A DNA stretch of 64,000 bases. Origin: Limnothrix sp. CACIAM 69d (GTDB lineage Bacteria > Cyanobacteriota > Cyanobacteriia > CACIAM-69d). Positions within the stretch are counted from its first letter, which is position 1. The number at the start of each line of letters is the position of its first letter. Positions 38,337 through 47,700 of the stretch are shown here, piece by piece. Under the pieces are notes generated by a model. That model saw only the letters and a program-made list of their open reading frames with translations. It had not been told where the DNA came from and made no database searches. The stretch lies in the NCBI GenBank assembly GCA_001913845.2, contig MKGP02000097.1, positions 21,614 through 85,613 of the forward strand, written 5' to 3'. The position numbers were made by a program, and so were the translations under genes.

Positions 38337-40082
38337 CTAACCGGGAGCGGCCTTGGCGGTTCCCCGGCGGCTGGTTCCATTATTGGCTGATTCCTCCAAA
38401 TCATCGGTTAAATCTGCCTCTAAGTCTTCTGAATCGTCCTCGGCTTCCAAGAGTCGTTGCTTGCGATCGGCGCGATCGATCTCGGGCAATCGCAACAGCA
38501 CCCCGACTGCATACCAGTAATAAACCGCCACTGGATCCACATCCAACGGGTAGTAATAGGTTTGATAACTGATGAACAGCACAAACACCCAATAGCTGGC
38601 TCCGATGCCGCGCAGATTTTTTTCCTTGACCGATCGATAGGCCTTAAACGTGGTGATGGTAATCACCGTGACGAAGGCCAAAAACGCCGCGATGCCCGGA
38701 AAACCCACCTCCCACATCACCTTGGGAAACCAGGTTTCAATCAAGGTTGTGCGACCAAAAACCCGCGCTGAATTAGTGGCTCGGCCTAAGCCCGCTCCAA
38801 AGGGATTGTTTTGGGCTTTTTTAAGCACAAATCCAAACTGTTCCCCAATGAATTCATCGGCCGGAGAAGCGGCCCAACGACTGGTGAAACTATCAATCCG
38901 CTCTTGCAACACATCAGGGAATAAAACCGCAGCTCCACCCAACAGCAACACCAAACCGAGGGCGATCGGCAAAAAGCGTTTTAAGTTGGTGACTTGCCCC
39001 GTTAAAACCAACAGAATCACCGTCACCACTGGCACGAGCGCCAAGGCAATTCGCTGGCCTGAAATCACCGCATTCATGAAGATGCCACCCATGGCTCCCA
39101 AGCCAATCAACCGCCACAGGGGAGATGGGTCATTAAAAGCCGTCGTATAGGTAAAAAAGGCATTGGAAATTAGGAACCAAGCCCACTGCCAAGGAGCCAC
39201 AAAGGTTCCCGGTAGTCGCACCATGTTTTGCGACGGACTCCACACCAAGGAGCCACCCACAAAACAACGAGCATCGATCGAAGCCTTAAACAATCCCGAT
39301 CCTTCCAAGTGGTCAGTGCCCGCACAGCGCCCCGTCAGCAGAAAGTAATATTGCACATAGGCTAATGCACAACAAACAATGGCCAGAACTGATGTAATTC
39401 GCGTGGCAAAGAGCAATTCTTTTTTGCTACGAATCAGGTGATAGGTGCAGAAAATAATGGGAATATAACCCATGAAAACCTTGAAGCCCAAAATTCCCAA
39501 GGCCAGGGGAGATTTGTCATCGGGGAAGGGCTTTTTAAGCTGCTGCATTCCATTCACAGACAGCAGCGTCATCACGGAGCAAGTTAACAGAATCAGGAGC
39601 GTGGGTTGCAGGGCTTTGGAGGCCCAAAACGGGATTCGCATTTGCCGACACGATCGCCAAATGCCAATCAAAGCAGGTAAATAAATGCCGTCTTTGGCCA
39701 ATTGCAACACCACACTGCCACCCAAGGCGTAGGTAACCGTGCCGCTGAGGGGCAAATACATTAAAAAGCCCCAAAAAGCCTGGCGCGGATATTTCAAAGA
39801 TAGGGACAAAACCGGAATGGCCGCACCGGCCACTACGCCCATTTTGGGATCAACGGCAACGGCGGCGATCGCCCCTAAAATCACCCCCACAATGAGGGAC
39901 GGCGTGAGGGATTGAATAAAGGCTTGGCGAGCTTTGGCTTGTTCCCGCTGGCGCTTTTTCAGCTCCTTGGGATCAACCTTAACCTTGGTGTTTTTTCGCT
40001 TCTGATTGCGTTTTTTCTTGGTTTTGGTGTTGCGTTTTTTGGCTTTTGTGGGGCGGGCTTTGGCTTTGCGAGCGACGGCCAT
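38337..40082 (-). CDS. O-antigen ligase/polymerase-like membrane protein (HpsL-like)
   Basis: 581 residues. The first ~55 are extremely Lys/Arg-rich (MAVARKAKARPTKAKKRNTK onward). Ten or more hydrophobic segments follow, with a large outside loop around residues 220-270 and the ligase-family region near FGAGLGRATNSARVFG, and an acidic C-terminal tail. The layout matches the hormogonium polysaccharide protein HpsL of Nostoc, a Wzy/WaaL relative. That assignment is from memory of the family, not alignment. It is 86 bases upstream of the SucD-like gene on the same strand; no other hps genes are nearby. Confidence 0.82.
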   Translation of the reverse strand: MAVARKAKARPTKAKKRNTKTKKKRNQKRKNTKVKVDPKELKKRQREQAKARQAFIQSLTPSLIVGVILGAIAAVAVDPKMGVVAGAAIPVLSLSLKYPRQAFWGFLMYLPLSGTVTYALGGSVVLQLAKDGIYLPALIGIWRSCRQMRIPFWASKALQPTLLILLTCSVMTLLSVNGMQQLKKPFPDDKSPLALGILGFKVFMGYIPIIFCTYHLIRSKKELLFATRITSVLAIVCCALAYVQYYFLLTGRCAGTDHLEGSGLFKASIDARCFVGGSLVWSPSQNMVRLPGTFVAPWQWAWFLISNAFFTYTTAFNDPSPLWRLIGLGAMGGIFMNAVISGQRIALALVPVVTVILLVLTGQVTNLKRFLPIALGLVLLLGGAAVLFPDVLQERIDSFTSRWAASPADEFIGEQFGFVLKKAQNNPFGAGLGRATNSARVFGRTTLIETWFPKVMWEVGFPGIAAFLAFVTVITITTFKAYRSVKEKNLRGIGASYWVFVLFISYQTYYYPLDVDPVAVYYWYAVGVLLRLPEIDRADRKQRLLEAEDDSEDLEADLTDDLEESANNGTSRRGTAKAAPG

Positions 40083-40411
40083 AGACGGGGGTGGGGAGAG
40101 TGAGGGGCGGCGGCGTAGGTTGCGGACGGGGCGGCGAACTGGCCCGATCGACTAGGAATCGACTAGGAATCGTTTGCCATTGTATTTCGCGAATTCCGGG
40201 ATGGTTTCGGGGCAGTCCCGATCGCCCGCGGCCGGTTTGAGGTGTTTGGGTCTCTTGGGTTGCCCAGTTGTTCAATGGCCTGGTTCACTGGATTTGTTCG
40301 CATTGAGTCGATCGCCCAATCGATCGCCCAATCGATCGCCAGGTTGGTGAACTTGCCCGATCGATTACTTCATCGACAATTCAAGTTCTTTGCAATTTCC
40401 TCCCGCTCGCC
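40083..40411. other. Divergent spacer with HIP1-like tandem repeat
   Basis: 329 bases without a gene. It contains a 12-base unit CGATCGCCCAAT at 40309-40320 and 40321-40332 plus a partial third, and a doubled CGACTAGGAAT near 40148-40170. Promoters for the HpsL-like gene and miaE should lie here. Confidence 0.45.
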
Positions 40412-41035
40412 ATGTCTTCCCCTTCCCTGCCGCCGCCGGCCGTTTCTGAGTTGCCCTCGGTGCGTTTTTTGCAGCAGCCCACCTCCCAAGCTTGGGTGAA
40501 CCAGGCGATCGCCCATTTGGATGAAGTGTTAATTGACCATGCCCACTGCGAGCGGAAGGCGGCCGGGGTGGCCTTGCAACTGATGGGCCAATACCCCACA
40601 AAAACGCTGCTGGTGCGCAAGCTCACCGCGATTGCCCAGGAAGAGCTGGAGCATTTTGAGCAGGTGAACCAATGGCTCGATCGCCTGGGAATTGCCCCTC
40701 GGGCCTTGGCAGCTCCGCCCTATGGGGCCACCCTGCGATCGCAAATTCGCCGCCAGGAACCCGGTCGCCTGCTGGATTCCCTGCTGGTGGCGGGGCTAAT
40801 CGAAGCCCGCAGCCATGAACGACTGGGCCTGTTGGCGCAACATTGCCCTAACCCGAAGTTGGCGGCCTTCTATCGCAGCCTAATGGCTTCCGAGGCTCGA
40901 CATTACGGGATTTATTGGGTTTTGGCGGATACCTACTACGATCGCCCGGTGGTGATGGAACGGCTGGCGGAGTTGGCGGCGATCGAAAGCAATGTTTTGG
41001 CGACGCTGCATCCCCAAGCACGGGTTCACAGCTAA
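40412..41035 (+). CDS. miaE: tRNA-(ms2io6A37) hydroxylase MiaE
   Basis: Diiron oxygenase that hydroxylates the isopentenyl group of ms2i6A37 in tRNAs reading U-initial codons. 207 residues, ferritin-like helix bundle. Iron ligands appear in LDEVLIDHAHCERKAA, AIAQEELEHFEQVNQWLDRL (ExxH), and ASEARHYGIYW (ExxH). Start ATG at 40412. Palindromic element copy 3 lies 121 bases after the stop. Confidence 0.93.
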   Translation: MSSPSLPPPAVSELPSVRFLQQPTSQAWVNQAIAHLDEVLIDHAHCERKAAGVALQLMGQYPTKTLLVRKLTAIAQEELEHFEQVNQWLDRLGIAPRALAAPPYGATLRSQIRRQEPGRLLDSLLVAGLIEARSHERLGLLAQHCPNPKLAAFYRSLMASEARHYGIYWVLADTYYDRPVVMERLAELAAIESNVLATLHPQARVHS

Positions 41036-41156
41036 GGCGAGTTTTTAGATCCCTGCGATCGACCTGCGATCGGCCAAAAATCCTTGAAACCCTTATTTTG
41101 GAAGGATATCTGAAGCATGTCTTTTGGTAGAGGGCAATCATGAGCAGTCGTGGGGG

Positions 41157-41176
41157 CAAGGGGCTTAAGCCCCTTG
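41157..41176. repeat. Palindromic element copy 3
   Basis: Same 20-base perfect palindrome as at 15590. Followed by TCT and, a little further on, AGTTGATGAGA (41184-41194), which matches the GGTTGATGAGA next to copy 1. No tandem array here. In the miaE to 41279 gap. Confidence 0.9.
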
Positions 41177-41278
41177 TCTGTGTCAGTTGATGAGACCCGC
41201 AAGGTCACCTTACCTACGATGGCTTGAACGGGAAAATCAGCTATGTTAAGGGGCCAGAGAAGAGCCGGAATCATCACC

Positions 41279-41530
41279 ATGAGCCAAATCACGAATTCCC
41301 TGGATCCCCAGTCGATCGACTGTAAAACCGCCTGTGTCAATGGTTGTGTTTTGGGTGACCAATGCCCAAATCAGGAATTTGCCAAGGCTGCAACCCAATT
41401 TATTTGGGATACGCCGCTGGACAAGCTAAACGAAATTGCGGCCGCCCGATTCACTAAGCCCTTTGAATCGCAACTGCAACCGATCGACCTGAATCAAATC
41501 GACCTAGAGCAAATGGATTCAGAATCCTAG
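41279..41530 (+). CDS. Small cyanobacterial hypothetical protein
   Basis: 83 residues from ATG at 41279 (MSQITNSLDPQSIDCKTACV). Three cysteines cluster early (DCKTACVNGCVLGDQC, four in all), then a helical part (KAATQFIWDTPLDKLNEIAA) and an acidic tail. The cysteine cluster could bind a metal, but no family is recognised; I believe similar small proteins exist in other cyanobacteria. The track from the miaE stop to its start includes palindrome copy 3. Confidence 0.75.
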   Translation: MSQITNSLDPQSIDCKTACVNGCVLGDQCPNQEFAKAATQFIWDTPLDKLNEIAAARFTKPFESQLQPIDLNQIDLEQMDSES

Positions 41531-41846
41531 GGACGATCACCCAGCCGTTGTCTAGCGATCGCCCAGCCGTTGTCTGGTGACTGCCTGGCGATCGTTTGGT
41601 GATGGGTGAACCCGGGGAACCGGCCCGTTTGAGCGGGCCGCCCAATGTCAGAATATCCATGGTCAGGAATTTGACGATTGGGACTTTGATCGATCGCGAA
41701 ACTCCGAAAACTGGTTTGGGTGGTTTGCTAAGCAGGCTCGTTGAGCAAGCGCTCCCAATTGCGATCGGGTGTTTCCTCCGTCAGTGGCTTCCGTGGGTGG
41801 CCACCCTGGCCCAGGACGAATTGTTTAGAGAAAGTTGGGAAAAGTC
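41531..41846. other. Spacer upstream of homoserine dehydrogenase
   Basis: 316 bases with no gene. It has a 22-base tandem pair at 41534-41555 and 41556-41577, and a hairpin CGGCCCG (41621-41627)/CGGGCCG (41634-41640) with a six-base loop but no T-run. Confidence 0.5.
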
Positions 41847-43139
41847 GTGGGTTTCAAAGTCGGTCTGTTGGGTCTCGGAACCGTTGGAGCGGGTGTGGCG
41901 CAGATTTTGCTGGACGCGACCGGCCGCAGCCCGCTCCTGCAATCGTTGGAACTCTATCGGGTGGGGGCCCGATCGCTTGATAAGCCCCGGCCGGTGGAAA
42001 TTCCCCGCGAACAGCTCACAACCGATTTGCAATCGATCGTCACCGATCCCAATGTGGATATTGTGGTGGAGGTGATTGGCGGACTGGAACCGGCGCGATC
42101 GCTGATGTTGGAAGCCATCCGCCACGGAAAACATGTGGTGACCGCCAACAAAGCCGCGATCGCCCGCTTTGGCCCAGAGCTATTTGATGCGGCCAAGGAA
42201 GCGGGGGTTTATTTGATGCTGGAAGCGGCCGTGGGCGGTGGCATCCCAATCATTCAACCCCTGAAACAATCCTTGGGGGGCGATCGCCTTAATGGCATCA
42301 CCGGCATCATCAACGGCACCACCAACTACATCCTGTCGCGGATGACCGCCGAAGGAGCCGACTTTGGCGATGTGCTCGCCGATGCCCAACGGTTGGGCTA
42401 TGCGGAAGCCGACCCCACCGCCGACGTGGACGGCCTGGACGCGGCCGACAAAATCGCAATCCTGGCCTCCTTAGCCTTCGGAGGCCGCATCAAGCGGGAA
42501 GCGGTGCATACGGAAGGCATTCGCAACATCACCGCCACGGATATCACCTACGCAGATAAGTTGGGCTTTGCGATCAAATTGCTGGCGATCGCCCGTCGTC
42601 AGGGGCCTGCCGTATCTCTGCGGGTGCATCCTACCCTTGTGCCCCACAGCCACCCCCTGGCCCGTGTGGACGGCGCATTCAATGCAATTTTTGTGGAAGG
42701 CCAGCCGATCGGTCAGGTGATGTTCTTTGGCCCCGGGGCCGGGTCTGGCCCCACCGCCAGCGCCGTGGTTTCCGATGTGTTGAATGTGGCGGCGGCCATG
42801 CAAGCCATGGGCGATCGGCCCACACCGGTCATTAATCCCATGCTGGCTTGTAGCCACAGCGATTTTTGCCCCATTGCCTCGCTGGATGATCTGGAAACCC
42901 GGTTCTATGTTCGCTTCCTGACGAGCGATCGCCCTGGCACGATCGGTCATATCGGCAGTTGCTTTGGGAACCGTCTGGTCAGCTTGGAATCGCTGGTGCA
43001 AACGGAGGTGAACGGCGACGAAGCCCAAGTGGTGGTGGTCACCCATGCGGTGCGAGAAGGGGACTTCCGTGCTGCCCTGGCCGACATCCACGCCAGCGAT
43101 GCCATTCGATCGGTCGCTAGCGTCCTGCGCGTGATTTAG
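41847..43139 (+). CDS. hom: Homoserine dehydrogenase
   Basis: Reduces aspartate semialdehyde to homoserine on the path to threonine, methionine and isoleucine. About 430 residues; start GTG at 41847 or TTG at 41835. NAD(P)-binding Rossmann loop KVGLLGLGTVGAGVAQILL, VTANKAAIARFGPELF, and the catalytic block GGIPIIQPLKQSLGGDRLNG with TADVDGLDAADKIAIL. The C-terminal ~80 residues are an ACT domain (YVRFLTSDRPGTIGHIGSCF), implying threonine feedback. Monocistronic. Confidence 0.96.
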   Translation: MGFKVGLLGLGTVGAGVAQILLDATGRSPLLQSLELYRVGARSLDKPRPVEIPREQLTTDLQSIVTDPNVDIVVEVIGGLEPARSLMLEAIRHGKHVVTANKAAIARFGPELFDAAKEAGVYLMLEAAVGGGIPIIQPLKQSLGGDRLNGITGIINGTTNYILSRMTAEGADFGDVLADAQRLGYAEADPTADVDGLDAADKIAILASLAFGGRIKREAVHTEGIRNITATDITYADKLGFAIKLLAIARRQGPAVSLRVHPTLVPHSHPLARVDGAFNAIFVEGQPIGQVMFFGPGAGSGPTASAVVSDVLNVAAAMQAMGDRPTPVINPMLACSHSDFCPIASLDDLETRFYVRFLTSDRPGTIGHIGSCFGNRLVSLESLVQTEVNGDEAQVVVVTHAVREGDFRAALADIHASDAIRSVASVLRVI

Positions 43140-43210
43140 CCATCGCCGCTGGAATTCGCTCTGGAATTAACTGGGAATCCACTGGGGACTCAAGCAATCG
43201 GGGGAGGCGA

Positions 43211-43642
43211 TCAGGACGACGATCGCCCCACCAACTCTCGGGCCTGCAAAATCCAGCGCGTCACTTCACCCAAGCCAGGACAGAGATTGCGCCGCTGCAA
43301 CTCCCGCACATGCAACCGCAACACCTGCTGATGGAGTTTGTGGGCCGGTTGCTGGGCCAGTTGAACGGTACTAATGATGCCTGAATGCAACAGCAAACCG
43401 CAGTAATCTAGGCCAACACTGGGAACCCGGGCCAAATCCGCCAAGGCAACCCATTTACGCACATGGTGCTCGTGGAGCTGCAATTGGGTGGCGATCGCCC
43501 GTTGTTGGTCGCGACTCGCGGCCGATCGCAGGAGTGATCGGGTATCGACCAATCCCAACTCCTGAAGTTGCAACAAATCCTTCGCACTCAGCCCCGGCAA
43601 TTGAGCCAAGGGCCACCATTGGGCGATCGCCCGCTGAGCCAT
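43211..43642 (-). CDS. DUF4332-type helix-hairpin-helix protein
   Basis: 143 residues from ATG at 43642. The sequence has two helix-hairpin-helix-like blocks: WPLAQLPGLSAKDLLQLQEL and LADLARVPSVGLDYCGLLLH, as found in DUF4332 proteins of cyanobacteria. Such motifs often bind DNA, but no activity is known for this family. It is convergent with hom. Confidence 0.85.
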   Translation of the reverse strand: MAQRAIAQWWPLAQLPGLSAKDLLQLQELGLVDTRSLLRSAASRDQQRAIATQLQLHEHHVRKWVALADLARVPSVGLDYCGLLLHSGIISTVQLAQQPAHKLHQQVLRLHVRELQRRNLCPGLGEVTRWILQARELVGRSSS

Positions 43643-44560
43643 TCTACTTACGCTCCCTTATGCTGCAAAGAGTGATAATGATTCACGGGTGATGCATGGG
43701 TAATCGTCCGGTTTTGGGTGCTTCTTCAGTCTTGTTGAGAGTCCGAAGGATGACCACCGCCTTCATGCTCTCTCGATCACAGCCAAACCCGTCACTGCTC
43801 TACCCAATGCTGCAATTTGAAGATTCGATTGCGCATTTCCGAGGCACGATCCCGATGCACATTTTTGAGCTGCAATCTCCAAGCTTCAAACAGCTTTGGC
43901 ATCCTCATACTTGGGGATCTTGGATGAATAGACTTAGACTATCAGCAAATGCATCACTCCCGGATTTGCGTCAATAGGCTGAACTCAGGTCGATCGGGTC
44001 AAATCATCCGGGTTCTCGAAAATTCATTCACAAAAACGAAACAAATGCTAGCCAACCTTTGGGCAGCAGCACCTTGAGTCAGTCGTGCTGGGTTTTTCGT
44101 TTTTGCCAGCTCAGTTGCTAACGTCTACGTTCTGCCTTGGTTTCGGGCCTGGGTTTTGGAGATTGGTGATCTATTGGTGATCTACTTGGAGCAATCTTGG
44201 GGCGCAATTTCACAAATTGAGGTTGCATTTCATCTTCAATTCCAAAATCCTGCCCTGAAATTCTGAACCGATCGACCATTTCTAGATCATTAATCAGCAT
44301 TCACGGATTTTGTAATCCTATGGTTGATTAGTTGCGGGGGAAATGACCAATCACTATGGGTGCAATAATCAGTGACTATCGCTAGTGACCATGATGAATG
44401 GTAATCATTAATCGTAAATATCGATCGTGCATGGTGATCGTGGATGTTTTTACGGATGATTATGATTGAGTCATGAATCAATGGTGATTAATTGCTATCA
44501 ATTTCTGCCAATTGCCGCCAACGAATTCATGGATTTCTTTTTGCAACCGAGGTACAAACC

Positions 44561-44686
44561 ATGACATACAGCAAAACCGTGAAATATTGTGTTTTTGCTG
44601 AATTTCCATCAGGTTTTACTCGCATTTCACCATTTCAAATTGATGAGCTTGAAATTGATCAATTGAGGTTGACCAATTGGCTCTAG
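44561..44686 (+). CDS. Possible 41-residue ORF upstream of the PAS kinase
   Basis: ATG at 44561 is preceded by GAGG at eight-base spacing; the frame begins MTYSKTVKYCVFAEFPSGFT and ends DQLRLTNWL. The stop falls in the first copy of a 25-base direct repeat. It ends 92 bases before the PAS kinase and could be a leader ORF, but there is no family match and length alone is weak. Confidence 0.25.
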   Translation: MTYSKTVKYCVFAEFPSGFTRISPFQIDELEIDQLRLTNWL

Positions 44687-44732
44687 TTGCTCTTCAGATT
44701 CACCCACTGAGGTTGACCAATTGGCTCTAGTT
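44664..44732. repeat. 25-base direct repeat upstream of the PAS kinase
   Basis: Identical 25-base copies at 44664-44688 and 44708-44732 (core GAGGTTGACCAATTGGCTCT), spaced 44 bases start to start. The core holds an inverted repeat CCAATTGG, so it may be a doubled operator for a dimeric regulator, or simple duplication. Confidence 0.75.
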
Positions 44733-44778
44733 CATCAGTTGCTTCCTAGTTGCTCCTTCTCCCCATCCTGCGCCTGCC

Positions 44779-47700
44779 ATGACTGCTTCGATTGTTCTGG
44801 AACCAGAAGTGTTCAATGCTCTTCAGCAAGAGCTAGAAACCCTGCGCCTGAAGGTTCATCAGCAGCAAACTCAGTTTGATCGTCTAACGCAAAACCTACC
44901 GGGCGTGGTCTACCAATTCCAAGTGGACGCGGCGGGTGAAATGACGTTTCCCTACGCCTCGATCGGCTGTCGTGAGCTATTCGAGGTGGAACCGGAGGGG
45001 ATGATCCAGGCGATTGAGATGTTGTCGCTGGCCGATCGGGAAACCCTGATGCAGGCCACGGAGCGATCGCGGCAAAGCCTGTCGGATTTTCACTGGGAAG
45101 GGCCGTTCATGTTGCCCTCGGGGAAAGAGCGTTGGTTGCGCTTGGTGTCCCGGCCGGAACGCTTGGCCGATGGGAGGACGCTTTGGGATGGCTTGGTGAT
45201 TGATGTGACGCAGCAGCGACAGGCGGAGGAGGAGCTGCGGCGCACTCAACGGTTCCTGTCGGCGGTGTTGGATGCTTTGCCGATGCCGGTGGTGGTGAAG
45301 GAAGCGGCGGAGTTGCGAGTCAGCACCTTGAACCCGGCCGCAGAGCGGTTATTTGGGGTGGCGGCGGCGGATCTATTGGGCCGGCCCATGGATGAACTGT
45401 TTGCGCCGGAACAGGCGGCGGAGTTGCGATCGGACGATCGGGCAGCCTTGGCCCAACGACAAATTTTGGATCAGCCGCCAACGCCCATGCGGATTGGTGG
45501 TGAGCAGCGTTGGTTACAAAGCCGCCGCATTGCCATTTGGAACGGCGATCGCCCGCAGTATTTGATGGCGATTTACGAGGATGTGACGGAGCGCTACCAG
45601 TCTGAACAGGAGCTGTTGCGGCAACAGGCGTTGCTGAAGTCCCTGATTGCGGCGGCCCCGATCGGGATTGCGATTACCGATCGCCACTATCGCATTCTGG
45701 AAGCCAATCATCGCTTGTCCGAGTTGAACGGCCTCACGGTGGCAGACCACCTCGGACAAACGATGCAGGTCACCGCGCCCAACCTGGCCCCTCACTTGGA
45801 ACGCATCTATGAAGAGGTGTGGCAAACGGGCCAGGCCATTTCCAACCTGGAGTTGACCGGGGCCCAACTGCATCACCCCGACCCCGATCGGGTTTGGAAC
45901 CTGTCCTATTTCCCCATTTGGGATCGAGAAGGAACCATCAGCGCGATCGGGACGATCGTGGTTGAAATCACAGAGCAGCGGCGGATCGAAACGGCCTTGC
46001 GCCAGGCCAACAGCCGGTTTCAACAAATTGCCGATAACCTACCGGGCATTGTCTTCCAGTACCGACGCAGAACCGGCGACCCCCTCGGGGAATTTATCTA
46101 TATCAGCTCCCGAGTGCGCGAAATCTTCCAGGTGGAGCCGGATGCGATCCTGGCGGATTCGGCGGTGATGTGGGGTTGTGTGCATCCCGATGATGTGACT
46201 GCTTTTGTGGAATCCATGGAGCGGGCCGTGAACCATGGCCTGGAATGGCGACACAAATATCGAATTCTGTTGCCCTCGGGTGAATTGCGCTGGATTCAGG
46301 GCATTTCGCGCATGGTGATGGGTGAAGAGGGCACGCTACATGCCGATGGGTTGCTGCTGGACATTACCGATCGGCAGTTGGCGCTGCAAAACCTAGAGCA
46401 AATGCGCGATCGGTTCCAGCGGCTGGCGGACAGCATACCCGGCGTGATTTATCAGTACGAAACGTCCGGCAATGATCCCATAGGGCGTTTCCTGTATCTC
46501 AGTCCCGGCTGCCAGGAGGTCTATGGCATTGACCCCATCCGCGGCCAAAACGATCCCCTCAGTCTCTGGACGCTGACCCACCCCGATGACTTGCTCAATG
46601 TCCAAGCATCGATTCAGGTTGCCATTGCAGCCCGCACCAATTGGCAGTACGAGTATCGAATCATTACCCCCCAAGGGGAAGTGAAGTGGCTCCAGTCCGC
46701 CGCTCGAGGACGGTTTCTAAATGACGGGCGATCGATCTGGGATGGATTGATTTTGGATGTGACCGATCGCAAGGCCGCTGAAGTGGCCCTACAACAGGAG
46801 CGATCGCTCATGCAGTTGGTGTTGGATAACGTTTCCGACGGGGTGATGGCCTGTGACATGACCGGACGCATCACCCTCGCCAACCACACGGCCCGACAGT
46901 GGTACAACTGCAACCTGCAAGGACTCTTGCCCGAAGAGTGGATGAGCCTTTACACCGTCCTGGAGCCGGATGGCATCACCCCGATCGCCCCGGCCCAGAT
47001 GCCCTTGAGCCGGGCAATTCTAGGGGAATCGGTGCATGATTTCGAGATGGTGGTTCATGTGCCCAACGAAGATCCCCATCGAATTGTTTGCCATTCGGAA
47101 CCTCTGCGGGAAAGCGACGGCTACCAAATCGGGGCCATGGTCGTGATGTATGACGTGACGGAGTATTACGAAGCCCAAGAGCGGCTCCGTCGCCTCACCG
47201 AAAGCCTGCAAGAGGCCCAACGGGTGGCCCATTTGGGTTCCTGGGAATATCACGTGGCGACCGGTGAAGTCAGTTGGTCAGAGGAAATTTTTCGGCTCTT
47301 TAACTACCCGATCGAGGAAGGTGTGCCGGAGTTTGATCAGTCGATTTCCCTCTACAGCCCCTCCTCCCAGCAACGTTTGCAGATGGCGTTTGAAGAATGC
47401 CTCAGCGACGGTCAATCCTACGATCTGGAACTCGAAGGCATCGAGCAAATTAACGGGTTATCGCGCTACTTCCGCGTCAAGGGACTGCCGGAGCGAGATG
47501 CCAACGGCCAAATCGTGCGGGTCTACGGCATTTTGATGGATATCAGTGATCTCAAACAGGCGGAGGCCATCCGTCGCCGGAGCGAAGTGCGGTTCCGCAC
47601 CCTGATTGAGGCCACCTCGCAAATTGTTTGGGTCACCAGCCGCCTGGGAGAGTTTGCGGCCGATCAACCCAAGTGGCGGGCCTTTACGGGCCAATCGCGC

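Larger units (their letters stand above)
43643..44778. other. AT-rich 1.1-kb region without a confident gene
   Basis: The longest gap in the window and visibly more AT-rich than its surroundings, especially 44280-44660. It contains weak open frames: 43750-43977 (rightward, 75 codons, no family) and the 41-codon frame at 44561. A possible weak rightward terminator is CAGCAC (44067-44072)/GTGCTG (44085-44090) followed by GGTTTTTCGTTTTT. Clusters of imperfect GTGATCATG/GATTAAT-like strings fill 44290-44490. It may be decayed genic DNA, a site of past insertion, or an untranslated RNA gene. Confidence 0.4.

Noticed and set aside
43696..43977. 93-codon frame in the AT-rich gap as a definite gene
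   Set aside because: No family and only a weak ribosome binding site (for ATG at 43750). Kept as a possibility in the region note, not called as a gene.
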